Positions 52,556-62,877 of a stretch of 64,000 bases of DNA are shown piece after piece. Numbering within the stretch: the stretch's first letter is position 1; each line of letters starts with the position of its first letter. The stretch lies in the NCBI RefSeq assembly GCF_026241195.1, contig NZ_JAPFQO010000004.1, positions 62,001 to 126,000 of the forward strand, in the 5' to 3' direction. The notes below the pieces were generated by a model that was given only the letters and a program-made list of their open reading frames with translations, did not search any database and was not told where the DNA came from. This DNA is from Pontibacter anaerobius. GTDB taxonomy: Bacteria > Bacteroidota > Bacteroidia > Cytophagales > Hymenobacteraceae. The translations under genes and the position numbers were made by a program.

Positions 52556-54934
52556 ATGTTGAAAAATCACTCCCGGATCAGGCTGAAACACGCCTGCGCA
52601 TTACCCTTGCTGCTGGCGCTGCTGCTGCTTACCGGCTGCAGCGTAACTAAAACCGTACCCGAGGATGATGCCCTGTTTACAGGCTATGAGGTAAAGGTGG
52701 AAGGTGAGAACGATAGCAGCAACCGCAGTGCCGACCTGGAGACAGAACTAAGCGCGACCGTACGTCCGGAACCCAACGCATCCATACTTGGGCTGCGTCC
52801 TAAGCTGGCTATTTACAACGCATTCTACACAGAGAAAGAGAAAGGGCTGAGCCACTGGATCATGACAAAGCTTGGGGAGCCCCCTGTGCTCATCTCGCAG
52901 GTTGATACCGGCAGCTTAAGTCAGGTGATGAGCAACCGGCTACATAACCGGGGCTATTTTAACAACTTCGTAAGCAGCACCACCGAGGTAAAGAAAAAGA
53001 AAGCCACCATTAACTGGACAGCCCGTGTGGGGGAACCGTATCGCCTGCGCAACATAAAGTATACTTTAAATGACTCGCTGGCGGTACACCAGGCCATAGA
53101 GCAGGCAAAGGCAGAGTCGCTGTTGAAGCCAGGCGAACCCTATGACCTGAGTATAATGACGGACGAGCGCATTCGGATTGACGGCACCCTAAAGAACAAA
53201 GGCTACTACTACTTCAGCCCTGATCTGCTAATTTTTAGCGTGGATACCACCGTAGGCAACCGCCAGGCCGATGTGCTGATGCGCGTTAAGCAAATGGCGG
53301 CGTCCAGGGCGCTGCAACCTTATGAACTGGATGATATCTTCATCTTTGCCAACTACTCGCTCGGCGACAGCCTCTCCACCAACGACACCATCGATTTTCA
53401 AGGATATCATTATATCCCCAACGAGAACTATGTGCGGGCGCGACACCTGTTGGACGGCGTATTTCTGGAGCAGGACAGCCTTTATACCCGCGAAGACCAT
53501 CTGCTTACGATCAAGCGTCTCTCCGGCCTTGCCGCATACAAATACGTGAACATCGACTATGAGCCTGACACCACCGGGAGCGGAAAACTGGATGCCTTTG
53601 TATACCTCACCCCATCCCTAAAAAAATCGTTGCGGGCGGAGGCGCAGATGGTAACCAAGTCAAACAATTTTGCAGGACCAGGCCTGAAGGTGTCTTTCCG
53701 GAACCGGAATACCTTTAAAGGGTCTGAGGTTCTTACCGTGGAATTCACGGGCAGCTTTGAATCGCAAGTGGGGGGCACGGGCACTGGTACGGCCCCTGAA
53801 GGCGTGGAAGTCCCGGAAAACACGAACCTCACCTCCTATGAGTTAGGAGTACAGGCCAACCTGGCCATTCCGCGGATTGTATCACCGTTTAACCTACGCA
53901 ACCTCCGCACCGAGTTTGTACCGCAAACCCGCATCGGCCTTGGGTTTAACTTCCTGAGCCGCTCCGGCTACTACCGCATGAACTCCTACAACGCCTCTTA
54001 TGGCTATTCCTGGCGGCCAAAAGAAACATTGACCTTTGATGCTACCCCGATTAACCTGCAGTATGTGCGGCTCACGGATAGCACAGAGGTTTTCTCGGAC
54101 TTCCTGGAGGATAACCCTTTTTTACAACGTAGTTTTGAAAGTCAGTTTATTGTAGGCTCTATTTACCAGCTAACCTACACCACCCAAATGTATAAAGACC
54201 GGACCAGCAACATCTTTGATAAGGTGACGCTGGATATTTCCGGCAACCTGGTGAGCGGCATACAGTCGTTGGCAGGAGCCCACACCCCTACAGACGATAA
54301 TCCCCGTACCTTATTTGGGGATAGGTATGCGCAATATGCGTTGTTGGATAACGACTTCCGGCATTATTTAAACTTAAGTGAAGAAAGCCAGCTGGTGTGG
54401 CGCCTGGTAACGGGTGTGGGCTATTCTTACGGCAACTCCTCCACCATGCCCTATGTCAAGCAGTTCTCTATCGGAGGTCCTAACAGTATCCGGGCTTTCC
54501 GGGCCAGGAGTATTGGCCCGGGCAGTTATGAGCCGACAACAACAGAAACGTTCTCGTTTTTTGACCAGACCGGCGACATCAGACTGGAGACCAATTTAGA
54601 ATACCGTTTCCCTATTTTCGGGTTCTTTAAGGGCGCTGTGTTTACAGATGCAGGTAATATATGGCTGCTGCGCCAAACCTACAGAGATGACGGAACCCCG
54701 GTAAAACCTGGCGGTACCTTCGAAGCCAATAACTTTCTGAATGAGCTGGCGATAGGCACGGGCGTTGGCTTGCGCATCGATGTGGAGTTCTTCGTGATCC
54801 GACTTGACTTAGGTATACCTGTACGCGTGCCTTACCTGCCCAAAGGCGAACGCTTCGTGCTTTCAGACTTTAACGGCAGCTTCAGCGGCGAGAACAGCAT
54901 GGTGCTCAATATCGCCATCGGCTATCCTTTCTAA
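52556..54934 (+). CDS. tamL: TamL, Omp85-type lipoprotein partner of TamB
   Basis: The ATG at 52556 gives 792 residues with a lipoprotein signal (LLLTGC, Cys28). Three or so POTRA-like domains follow (about 30-400) and the C-terminal 380 residues are an Omp85 beta-barrel with the conserved IGGPNSIRAFRARSIGPG motif near 640-657 and a final aromatic residue (IAIGYPF). Bacteroidota replace TamA with this lipoprotein form, TamL. It is 4 bp downstream of tamB, and the two are one operon. It sits in the outer membrane. Confidence 0.92.
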   Translation: MLKNHSRIRLKHACALPLLLALLLLTGCSVTKTVPEDDALFTGYEVKVEGENDSSNRSADLETELSATVRPEPNASILGLRPKLAIYNAFYTEKEKGLSHWIMTKLGEPPVLISQVDTGSLSQVMSNRLHNRGYFNNFVSSTTEVKKKKATINWTARVGEPYRLRNIKYTLNDSLAVHQAIEQAKAESLLKPGEPYDLSIMTDERIRIDGTLKNKGYYYFSPDLLIFSVDTTVGNRQADVLMRVKQMAASRALQPYELDDIFIFANYSLGDSLSTNDTIDFQGYHYIPNENYVRARHLLDGVFLEQDSLYTREDHLLTIKRLSGLAAYKYVNIDYEPDTTGSGKLDAFVYLTPSLKKSLRAEAQMVTKSNNFAGPGLKVSFRNRNTFKGSEVLTVEFTGSFESQVGGTGTGTAPEGVEVPENTNLTSYELGVQANLAIPRIVSPFNLRNLRTEFVPQTRIGLGFNFLSRSGYYRMNSYNASYGYSWRPKETLTFDATPINLQYVRLTDSTEVFSDFLEDNPFLQRSFESQFIVGSIYQLTYTTQMYKDRTSNIFDKVTLDISGNLVSGIQSLAGAHTPTDDNPRTLFGDRYAQYALLDNDFRHYLNLSEESQLVWRLVTGVGYSYGNSSTMPYVKQFSIGGPNSIRAFRARSIGPGSYEPTTTETFSFFDQTGDIRLETNLEYRFPIFGFFKGAVFTDAGNIWLLRQTYRDDGTPVKPGGTFEANNFLNELAIGTGVGLRIDVEFFVIRLDLGIPVRVPYLPKGERFVLSDFNGSFSGENSMVLNIAIGYPF

Positions 54935-54938
54935 TTTT

Positions 54939-55083
54939 GAATGGGTGACTATGTGACTGAGTGATTGTCCTTTAGACTTCTGAAATTATACTTTAGAAAC
55001 AGCGACAGTAGCTCCTAAGAAGCAAACCCACATTCCCGGGGTTTACAGACCCTTTACTCACACGTGCACTTAGTCACTCATTC
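54939..55083. repeat. Imperfect long inverted repeat between tamL and miaA
   Basis: Arms 54939-54955 and 55067-55083 match over 17 bp with two mismatches, 111 nt apart; the right arm includes the miaA stop codon. It may act as a weak bidirectional terminator. One TATACTT lies between the arms. Confidence 0.5.
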
Positions 55084-55993
55084 GCTCATTTATAAAAGCG
55101 ATGATCTCCCCCTGTTGCGCCGGATGAAACCAGGCATACTCCTGCGGGTTTTTATGGAACCACGTGAGTTGGCGTTTGGCGTAGCGGCGACTGTTGCGCT
55201 TTAACAGGCGCACGGCCTCTTCCCAATCATACTTGCCTTCCATGAAATCGAAGATCTCTTTGTAGCCTACTGTCTGCAGGGCGTTGTGCTGACGGTACGG
55301 GTACAGTTGTTTTGCCTCCTCCTGCAGCCCCTGCGCCAGCATCTGGTCCATGCGCTGGTCTATGCGGCTGTAGAGTTCTGCCCGGTCTCGGTTCAAGGCT
55401 ATTTTGATGCTATAAAAGGGACGTTCCTGCTTTTCGCTAGACCTGAAAGACGAGTAAGGCCTGCCGCTGCTCAGGCATACTTCCAGCGCCCGCACCACGC
55501 GCTGCGGGTTGGCTTTATCCACTTGCTCAAAGTATAGCGGGTCCAGTTCCTGCAGTTTATCCAACAGCGGCTGAAGCCCCTGCAGCTCGTACTGTTTGGT
55601 TAACGCCTCCCGCACCTGCGGGTCTGTCTCGGGCATCTCGTCCATACCTTCCAGCACGGCGCGCACATACAGCCCCGATCCTCCTGTCATGATCACAACG
55701 TCATGCTCCTGAAACAGCTGCTCCAGAAGCTCCAGCACATCCTGCTCAAACGCACCTGCACTATACTCCTCGGTTATACTATGCGAATCCACGAAGTGGT
55801 GCTTCACCCCTTGCTGCTCTTCGGGGCTGGGCTTGGCGGTACCAATGCTCATTTCCCTGAAAAACTGGCGTGAATCTGCGGAGATAATCTCGGTGCCAAA
55901 GTGCTTTGCAAGTTGTACGCAAAGGTCTGTTTTGCCCACGGCCGTAGGCCCTACCACCACCACCAGGTACTTCTGCTTGTTCTTACTTTTCAT
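55070..55993 (-). CDS. miaA: tRNA dimethylallyltransferase
   Basis: The 307 residues include the Walker A motif VGPTAVGKTDL near 14-24, DSRQFFREMSIGTAKP near 41-56 and the GGSGLYVRAVLEGMD segment near 101-115. These are the signatures of MiaA, which isopentenylates A37 of tRNAs reading UNN codons. Length is normal. It converges on tamL and is on its own. Confidence 0.95.
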   Translation of the reverse strand: MKSKNKQKYLVVVVGPTAVGKTDLCVQLAKHFGTEIISADSRQFFREMSIGTAKPSPEEQQGVKHHFVDSHSITEEYSAGAFEQDVLELLEQLFQEHDVVIMTGGSGLYVRAVLEGMDEMPETDPQVREALTKQYELQGLQPLLDKLQELDPLYFEQVDKANPQRVVRALEVCLSSGRPYSSFRSSEKQERPFYSIKIALNRDRAELYSRIDQRMDQMLAQGLQEEAKQLYPYRQHNALQTVGYKEIFDFMEGKYDWEEAVRLLKRNSRRYAKRQLTWFHKNPQEYAWFHPAQQGEIIAFINERMSD

Positions 55994-56227
55994 ACTTTTC
56001 CGTGAGCTGTCTAGGGTTGCTGTGCCTCACAAACTATACTATAAAATTCTAAACGCCTCTGCACCAGCAAAAGGCACAAACTGCGCCAGGGTTTTGTTAT
56101 ACTTTGGATGAGCGATAGCCTTCGAAGCATTTTTTTGCTAAATTATCGCTTTATTTAAGAAATTAGCATAGGCGTTGCGTCTGGTCCGGTGCAATTCGCA
56201 TACTGTCATACTTATAGAAAACAACAC

Positions 56228-59200
56228 ATGCCCCATTCAACCATACGGCAACCTGACGAGAAATCAGTACAATCAGCCTCCAACCTGCTGCAGGTGCTGG
56301 TGCAGCTGGCAAAACCAGCGCATGGCGTGGTAGTGGCACAGCCAAATGGCCTGGTGCTGGCCGCCAATGCGCAAACCACCAACTACAAAGTTGCTGACTC
56401 TGACTTTAGCACCACCCGCAGCCTGCGCAGCCTGTTTGGCATTTCGCAGGATCAGTTTAACCAACTGATGGAGGAACTGCAGCACCAGCGCAAACTGACA
56501 GGCTTTGTAGATGTGAATGAGGAAGATGAATCCTGCAGCCCTTTTACCTATAGTTGCCGCATGGTGCACTGCCAGGGCGAAACCTTTGTGTGCGTGGAAC
56601 TGGCCAACGTAGGCCAGGCCACAGCGCTACTGCCCTACGACGGCGACAGCTACCATGATGTGTTTGAGGAGAATGCCGAGCCAATGTTCCTGCTCGACTG
56701 CGACGGGCACTTTATCGATATCAACCAATCGGCTTTGCAGCTGGTAAAACAGGACAAAGAACAGCTAACGGGCAAGTCTATTTTTAAGGCCTTTAAGCTG
56801 AACCTTTTCGAACGGGTGGCCCTGAAGGGACAACTGAAGAAAGCCCTGGAAGAGGGCAAGCAGCGCTTTGAGTGGTGGCTGCACGAAGACCAGCACGAGC
56901 TGTTGCCCGTGGAAATTACGCTGCAGCGAGGCAGGTTCAAGACAGAGGATATACTTTATGGCTCCGTAAAGAACCTGAACGAGCTGATAGAGACCGAGCA
57001 GGATGTGCGTTTCCGTAACCACCAACTGGAGTTCGTGAACCAGCTCATCACCAACCTTTCCTCCTCCGACAGCCAGTACGACATACTACACAATACCCTG
57101 GATGAGCTCCTGGAGAAAAGCGATGTAAAGGGAGGTTGCGTATACTTGCTCAACACCTTCGATAGTATAGCCAGGCTCTCCTACTCTGCCGGAGAGGTGG
57201 GCAATCCTACCCTGCCAGATGAACTGCAGCTGGACCAATCACAACTCCAGCAGCTGCACACCCAGAATAAACGTCGGGTTGTGGTTAGCCTACAGGAGCA
57301 CCTGCAGAAAAAGCTGCACAGGTCGCTCACCATCGTACCAATCACAACAAACAACAAGGCACTGGCCCTGATATTGATCTGGCCAAACAGCGAGCCCCGT
57401 ATGACGCAGTCATTCGTCTCGCTCTTAGATTTTATCGGCAATGCTATCGGCAACTACATAGACCGCCACCAGCTGCAACAACAGCTAATAAACACCGAAG
57501 ACAAGTATAAACTGCTGTTCGAGGCCTCTTATGATGCTATACTTTTGTTTAAGGATGGTGTGGTGAAAGAGTGCAACGACAAGGCCATAGAGTTTTTCCG
57601 CTGCACCCGCGAAGACCTGATCGGTAAATCCCCGGTGGACTTTTCTCCGGAGTACCAGCCGGACGGGGAGCGCTCCGCGGACAAGACCGAGCGCCTGATG
57701 CGCGAAGTGCTGGAAACAGGTCGCTCCATTACGTTTGAGTGGAAAAACCGCCGTAAAGATGGCACCCTCTTCGATGCAGAGCTGACCGTGAACCGGCTTA
57801 TACTTGATGGGGAGGCCTACATCCAGGTGTTTAAACGGGACATTACACAGCGTAAGCTGGCACAGCAGACAAGGCGCCGCGCAGAAGTGCTGCACGAGTC
57901 TATGAACCAGTTCCGCAGCTTCCTGGACAAAGTAAACCTGATCTACTACAGCCTTGACAAGGAAGGCAACATTGCCTTCGCGAACGATTACTTCATGAAG
58001 TATGTGGAGTACCCCGAGGACGAGTTGATCGGCCAGAACTTCTACGAGCTGCTGGTTCCCAAACAGGAGCGTATGCAGCGCCTGCTGGATTTCAGGAATT
58101 CGCTGGAGACGAAGCAGCTTAGCTCCTACTACGAGCGCGATGTGGTGACTAAGTCTGGGCAGCTGAAGACTATCCGCTGGAACTGTATGTTCGAGTATAA
58201 CTCGGAGGGGCAGGTTACCGGCGTCACCAGCGTGGGCAAGGACATGACCGACAAGCGCATTGCCATGGAGGCCCTGAAGGACAACAAGATACGCCTGCAG
58301 GACCTTTTCGACAATGCCCATGACCTGATTCAGAATATCTCTGTAGACAATAAGTTCATCTTCGTAAACAAAGCCTGGAAAGACCGCCTCGGCTACACAG
58401 ACCACGATATTGAGTCGCTGACACTGAACGACATTGTGCACCCTTACTACAAGGCCAAGCTGATTTACCAGCTGCGTAACCTGTATAAGGGCGAGAATGT
58501 GAACAAAATTGAGACGGTATTCCTGACCAAGGCTGGCAAGCCGGTGCACCTGATCGGAAGTATAACCTGCAGCTGGCAGGAAGGCCAACCTGTAGCTACC
58601 CGCGCTATTCTGCACGACATCACAGACCGCATCAAGGCTGAGCGCCTGCAGAAAGTATACTACAGCATCGCAAACCTGGCCATCAGCAGTAAAGACCTTA
58701 ACTCGCTCTACTCGGCCATCCACCGCGAGCTAAGCAAGATTATCGAGACGCGCAACATCTATATCGCCCTGTGCGACAACGAGCATAAGCAGCTCAACTT
58801 TGTGTACCTGGTAGACCAGTTTGTGGATAAAGCCTCGAAAGCCCAAATGAAGCGCCCGTTCTCGCAGGGCCTTTCGGAGTACATCATTAAAACCGGCAAG
58901 CCGCTATACATGCAAAAGCAGGAGCTGCTGGAGCTGTCAGAGCGGGAGAATCTTTCTATTTTCGGGGCTGTGCCGGAGGTTATACTTTGCTCCCCGCTTG
59001 CTATCGGCGACCGCATCATCGGTGTTATTACGCTACAGGATTACCAGAACCCGGAAGCCTATGTGAGCACAGATATTGAGATACTCCATTTTATCTCGAA
59101 CCAGGTGGCCCTGGCTATTGAGCGAAAGCGAAACGAGGAGCAGATTAATACCCAGAACGCCCGCCTCAATGCCATTTTTGAGTCCGGAACGCACCATATG

Positions 59201-61456
59201 TGGTCACTCAACCGCAACTATGAGTTAACCTCGTTCAACCGCAACTTCAGCCAGGCCTTTAAAGACCGCAGCGGCCAAGAACTGGAACCGTACATCCGCA
59301 TCGATGATGAATCGATGGTGCATGAGAACTCCTACGCTTTCTGGGAAGACAAGTATAAACAGGCGTTTGCAGGCCACCCACAGCACTTTGAGATACACCT
59401 GAACCACCCGGAGAGCTGGCGCGAAGTGTACCTGAACCCGATTTACCTGGAAAATGGCACCTTTGAGGAAATCTCAGGCATCGCTCTGGATATAACCGAT
59501 AAGAAGAAGTCGCAGCTGGCCCTGGCCCAGAACGAGGAGAAGTTCCGTAACATTTTTGAGTCGTTTCAGGATGTATTCTACCGGGCCTCCATGGGCAACA
59601 TACTCGAGATTGTCAGCCCTTCCATCGCGCAGCTGCTTGGCTACGAGGAAAAAGAGGTGCTGGGCAAGAGCACCACCAGGTTCTACGCCAATCCTAAGGA
59701 CCAGCCGTACATTATCGAAAAAGTTCTTGCAGAGCAAAGCATCCGGGATGTAGAGGTAGAAATGGTATGCAAGGACGGCACACACAAAACCGTGGTACTG
59801 GACTCCAGGCTGGTGTATAACGAGCAAGGCGAGCCGGTGGCACTGGAGGGTGTGGTACGAGACGTATCCGAGCTGAAGCGCACGCAGATGGCCTTGCTCC
59901 GCGCCAAGGAAGAGGCCGAAAACCTGCTGAAGGTGAAGACACAGTTCCTGGCCAACATGAGCCACGAACTCCGCACACCGATGAACGGCATTATTGGCAT
60001 GATCGACCTGATGAGCCAGATCAACACAGACCCGGAGCAGCGCGAGTATATCGATACACTCCGCAAGTCATCAGACGCCCTCCTGGCCATCCTGAACGAC
60101 ATCCTGGACCTGAGCAAGATTCAGGCGGGTAAGCTGGTGCTGCACGAGAGCGGCGTAGACCTGGATGAAACCCTGAACAAAATTCACTCACTGTTCGTGA
60201 ACCGGGCGCAACAGAAAGACCTTAACTTTACCTACACCATTACCCCGGATGTACCGCGCCATATCTTCACGGACGAAACCAGGCTGCTGCAGGTGCTGTC
60301 TAATCTTACATCCAACGCCATTAAATTTACCAATGCCGGCGATGTAAGTATACATGTAAGCGCCGACCAACTGGACCGAGAATACTACAGGCTAAATGTG
60401 CGCGTGAAAGACTCCGGTATAGGCATTTCGCCGGAAGACCAGCAACTGCTGTTCACCGACTTTACGCAGCTCGACAACTCCTCCACGAAGACATTTGGCG
60501 GAACCGGCCTTGGGTTAGCCATCTCCAAGCAACTCACCCACCTGCTGGGCGGCGACATTGGAGTAGAGTCGAACCCGGGCGACGGCAGTGTGTTCTGGTT
60601 TAACATAAAGGTGCGCGTGGCAACTGCTTCGGAAGTAGAAGAGCAGAAGCTGCGCCAGCAACAGCAGCACCAGGAGGTTGGCTCGCTGGAGTTTACCCCA
60701 TACGTGCTGCTGGTAGATGATAACCAGATAAACCAGAAAGTAGCCCAGAAGCAACTGGAGCGCCTTGGCTGCATTACCGACATTGCCTCTAACGGCTTCG
60801 AGGCCATTGACCACGCCACCAAAAACAAGTATGACATTATTTTTATGGACATACAGATGCCGGAGATGGATGGTGTGACGGCAACCAGGCACATCAAGGA
60901 ACAACTCGGAGCGGACTGTCCGCCTATCATCGCCATGACGGCCTATTCCATGAAAGATGATGCTGAGAAGTTTATGAACCAGGGCATGGATGACTATGTA
61001 TCAAAGCCGGTTAAGAGCTCCGATCTACATGCCATGATCAGCAAATGGGAAAGCAATTCCTGGGAACCGGCAGTGGAAGAGGCCGCCGCAAAGGAACAAG
61101 AGCCCAACAACCAGGAGCCCATTATTGACCTGACCATAGTAGAGCAGTTAAAAGAGATAGGCGGAGAGGATTTTACCAAGCAATTATATACCGAGTTTGA
61201 GGAAGAAGCCGCCGGATTGCTAGAGGAAGCCAAAAAAGAACTGGATGTACAACATTACAAAGGTATTTTAAGTACATTGCATCAGCTTAAAGGTACGGGC
61301 TTCACGTTGGGTATAAACCCGCTGGCAGAACTGGCCAAGCAATTGGAACACGATATTAAGAATGATAACCTGGAACAGGTCGAACAGAACTTCTCCAGAT
61401 TACAGACGCAGTACGAAAACTATAAAAAAACTTATAAGGACATTATATTCAGTTAG
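56228..61456 (+). CDS. Giant multi-PAS/GAF hybrid histidine kinase with receiver and HPt
   Basis: The ATG at 56228 gives 1742 residues without any membrane helix. The order is PAS (about 150-265), GAF (290-425), PAS (430-560), PAS (570-690), PAS (695-810), GAF (815-970), PAS (985-1105), PAS (1110-1225), HisKA with phospho-acceptor His1246 (NMSHELRTPMNG), HATPase_c (DSGIGISPE, then GTGLGLAISK), receiver with Asp1541 (FMDIQMPEMDG) and an HPt domain with His1685 (LHQLKGTG). All relay residues are present, so one protein can pass phosphate His-Asp-His. It precedes a stand-alone receiver gene by 3 bp, the likely acceptor. The input is cytoplasmic and multi-signal, such as redox, small molecules or light. 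Confidence 0.93.
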   Translation: MPHSTIRQPDEKSVQSASNLLQVLVQLAKPAHGVVVAQPNGLVLAANAQTTNYKVADSDFSTTRSLRSLFGISQDQFNQLMEELQHQRKLTGFVDVNEEDESCSPFTYSCRMVHCQGETFVCVELANVGQATALLPYDGDSYHDVFEENAEPMFLLDCDGHFIDINQSALQLVKQDKEQLTGKSIFKAFKLNLFERVALKGQLKKALEEGKQRFEWWLHEDQHELLPVEITLQRGRFKTEDILYGSVKNLNELIETEQDVRFRNHQLEFVNQLITNLSSSDSQYDILHNTLDELLEKSDVKGGCVYLLNTFDSIARLSYSAGEVGNPTLPDELQLDQSQLQQLHTQNKRRVVVSLQEHLQKKLHRSLTIVPITTNNKALALILIWPNSEPRMTQSFVSLLDFIGNAIGNYIDRHQLQQQLINTEDKYKLLFEASYDAILLFKDGVVKECNDKAIEFFRCTREDLIGKSPVDFSPEYQPDGERSADKTERLMREVLETGRSITFEWKNRRKDGTLFDAELTVNRLILDGEAYIQVFKRDITQRKLAQQTRRRAEVLHESMNQFRSFLDKVNLIYYSLDKEGNIAFANDYFMKYVEYPEDELIGQNFYELLVPKQERMQRLLDFRNSLETKQLSSYYERDVVTKSGQLKTIRWNCMFEYNSEGQVTGVTSVGKDMTDKRIAMEALKDNKIRLQDLFDNAHDLIQNISVDNKFIFVNKAWKDRLGYTDHDIESLTLNDIVHPYYKAKLIYQLRNLYKGENVNKIETVFLTKAGKPVHLIGSITCSWQEGQPVATRAILHDITDRIKAERLQKVYYSIANLAISSKDLNSLYSAIHRELSKIIETRNIYIALCDNEHKQLNFVYLVDQFVDKASKAQMKRPFSQGLSEYIIKTGKPLYMQKQELLELSERENLSIFGAVPEVILCSPLAIGDRIIGVITLQDYQNPEAYVSTDIEILHFISNQVALAIERKRNEEQINTQNARLNAIFESGTHHMWSLNRNYELTSFNRNFSQAFKDRSGQELEPYIRIDDESMVHENSYAFWEDKYKQAFAGHPQHFEIHLNHPESWREVYLNPIYLENGTFEEISGIALDITDKKKSQLALAQNEEKFRNIFESFQDVFYRASMGNILEIVSPSIAQLLGYEEKEVLGKSTTRFYANPKDQPYIIEKVLAEQSIRDVEVEMVCKDGTHKTVVLDSRLVYNEQGEPVALEGVVRDVSELKRTQMALLRAKEEAENLLKVKTQFLANMSHELRTPMNGIIGMIDLMSQINTDPEQREYIDTLRKSSDALLAILNDILDLSKIQAGKLVLHESGVDLDETLNKIHSLFVNRAQQKDLNFTYTITPDVPRHIFTDETRLLQVLSNLTSNAIKFTNAGDVSIHVSADQLDREYYRLNVRVKDSGIGISPEDQQLLFTDFTQLDNSSTKTFGGTGLGLAISKQLTHLLGGDIGVESNPGDGSVFWFNIKVRVATASEVEEQKLRQQQQHQEVGSLEFTPYVLLVDDNQINQKVAQKQLERLGCITDIASNGFEAIDHATKNKYDIIFMDIQMPEMDGVTATRHIKEQLGADCPPIIAMTAYSMKDDAEKFMNQGMDDYVSKPVKSSDLHAMISKWESNSWEPAVEEAAAKEQEPNNQEPIIDLTIVEQLKEIGGEDFTKQLYTEFEEEAAGLLEEAKKELDVQHYKGILSTLHQLKGTGFTLGINPLAELAKQLEHDIKNDNLEQVEQNFSRLQTQYENYKKTYKDIIFS

Positions 61457-61459
61457 AAA

Positions 61460-61840
61460 ATGGCAGAAAACAAAACTATTTTGATCGCTGAGGATAGCTC
61501 CGTTATCCTGAACCTAACGAAGAAGATCCTGGAACTGCAGAACTACAAGATCCTGACAGCCAAGAACGGCGGCGAGGTTCTAAAGCAGGTAGAGGCCGGC
61601 AAGATCGACGCTATCCTGATGGACCTGAACATCCCGGTAAAGAATGGCATGGACTGCACCAAGGAGATTCGCGCCAGCAAAAACCCTGAGATTGCCAACA
61701 TTCCGATCATCGCGGTAACGGGTAACGCCAACAACTACAGCATGGAAGACTTTAAGGCCGTGGGCATTAACGACTACCTGCCTAAGCCACTGGATTTTGA
61801 CATGCTGGTGGAAACAGTAAAGAAGTATACAGTAAAGTAA
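61460..61840 (+). CDS. Stand-alone receiver-domain response regulator
   Basis: The 126-residue product is a receiver domain only: acidic pair EDSS at 11-14, phospho-acceptor Asp55 in LMDLNIPVKNG, and the conserved Lys in YLPKPLD near 115. It starts 3 bp after the giant kinase gene, so it is almost certainly its partner in a phosphorelay and has no DNA-binding output. It is followed immediately (no gap) by the unknown 91-residue protein. Confidence 0.9.
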   Translation: MAENKTILIAEDSSVILNLTKKILELQNYKILTAKNGGEVLKQVEAGKIDAILMDLNIPVKNGMDCTKEIRASKNPEIANIPIIAVTGNANNYSMEDFKAVGINDYLPKPLDFDMLVETVKKYTVK

Positions 61841-62116
61841 ATGCAGCTTAAGTACACAAGGCCATTCTTAAACAAGCTGGAGGATATTTTTGCAGAGTCG
61901 GATTTTGTGCTGCGCTACGAGAAAGGCAACTTTAAAGCCGGCTACTGTGTGCTGAGAGATATGAAGGTGGCGGTAGTGAACAAATACTACAGCCTGGAGG
62001 GGAAGATAAACTGCCTTTACGATATCCTTCGCACTATTTCTGTGGATGAAAGCCGCCTGAGCGACAAAAACAGGCAGCTTTACCAGGAAATCCGAAACGA
62101 GGAGAACGCCAATTGA
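61841..62116 (+). CDS. Small protein of unknown function in the phosphorelay operon
   Basis: The 91-residue product starts directly after the receiver's stop codon. It has no signal or membrane segment. The pattern CVLRDMKVAVVNKYYSLEGK (about 37-56) and ILRTISVDESRLSDK (63-77) suggests a mixed alpha/beta domain. I do not recognise the family. Its stop overlaps the start of the MBL gene, so it is translated from the same mRNA as the relay genes. Confidence 0.7.
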   Translation: MQLKYTRPFLNKLEDIFAESDFVLRYEKGNFKAGYCVLRDMKVAVVNKYYSLEGKINCLYDILRTISVDESRLSDKNRQLYQEIRNEENAN

Positions 62117-62874
62117 AAATAACATTATTAGGCACGGGCACCTCGCAGGGCGTACCAGTAATTGGGTGCACTTGCGAGGTTTGCCGTTCTGTAGACTACC
62201 GAGACCAGCGCCTGCGCGTATCGGTGCACCTGCAGGTCGATGGCAAGAGCATTATCATTGACTCGGGCCCTGATTTCCGGCAGCAGGTGCTGCGTGAGCG
62301 CATTAAATCGCTCGATGCCCTGGTATTCACGCATGAGCACAAAGACCACACCGCCGGCCTAGACGACATCCGCGCCTACAACTTCTCGCAGCACAAAGAC
62401 ATGCCCCTGTATGGCGAAGAGCGCGTGCTGGAGCAACTGAAGCGGGAGTTTGCCTACATCTTCTCCGACTACAAGTATCCCGGCATTCCGCAGGTGGAGC
62501 TGCACACCATTTCCGAGGAACCTTTTGAGGTAGAGGGCGTGGAGTTTATACCTATCCGTGTGATGCACTACAAACTGCCCGTGCTGGGCTTCCGCATCGG
62601 CGACTTTACCTACATTACCGACGCCAACCACATCTCTGAGGAAGAGAAGGAGAAAATACGCGGCTCCAAAGTGGTGGTTGTAAATGCGCTGCGCCAGGAG
62701 AAGCACATCTCCCACTTCTCGCTGAAAGAGGCCGTGGACCTGCTGGAAGACCTGCAGCCAGAAAAAGCGTACCTCACCCACATCAGCCACCTGATGGGAC
62801 TGCACCGCGAAGTGGAGCTGCAGCTGCCCGATTTCGTGCGCCTCGCTTACGACGGCCTGCAAATTGAAGTATAA
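62113..62874 (+). CDS. MBL-fold hydrolase of the PhnP-like group
   Basis: The 253-residue product (TTG start at 62113, overlapping the previous stop) has MKITLLGTGTSQGVPVIGCT, where GCTCEVC (18-24) places a Cys pair as in PhnP-type enzymes, and the zinc motif FTHEHKDHTAGL near 75-86, then YITDANHIS and THISHLMGLH. It probably cleaves cyclic phosphodiesters or RNA-like substrates, but the substrate is unproven. It closes the phosphorelay operon by overlap. Confidence 0.85.
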   Translation: MKITLLGTGTSQGVPVIGCTCEVCRSVDYRDQRLRVSVHLQVDGKSIIIDSGPDFRQQVLRERIKSLDALVFTHEHKDHTAGLDDIRAYNFSQHKDMPLYGEERVLEQLKREFAYIFSDYKYPGIPQVELHTISEEPFEVEGVEFIPIRVMHYKLPVLGFRIGDFTYITDANHISEEEKEKIRGSKVVVVNALRQEKHISHFSLKEAVDLLEDLQPEKAYLTHISHLMGLHREVELQLPDFVRLAYDGLQIEV

Positions 62875-62877
62875 TCC

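Noticed and set aside
57485-58723. Minus-strand ORF of 412 codons inside the giant kinase gene
   Set aside because: It mirrors a continuous PAS-domain coding frame on the plus strand and has no start signal or family similarity.
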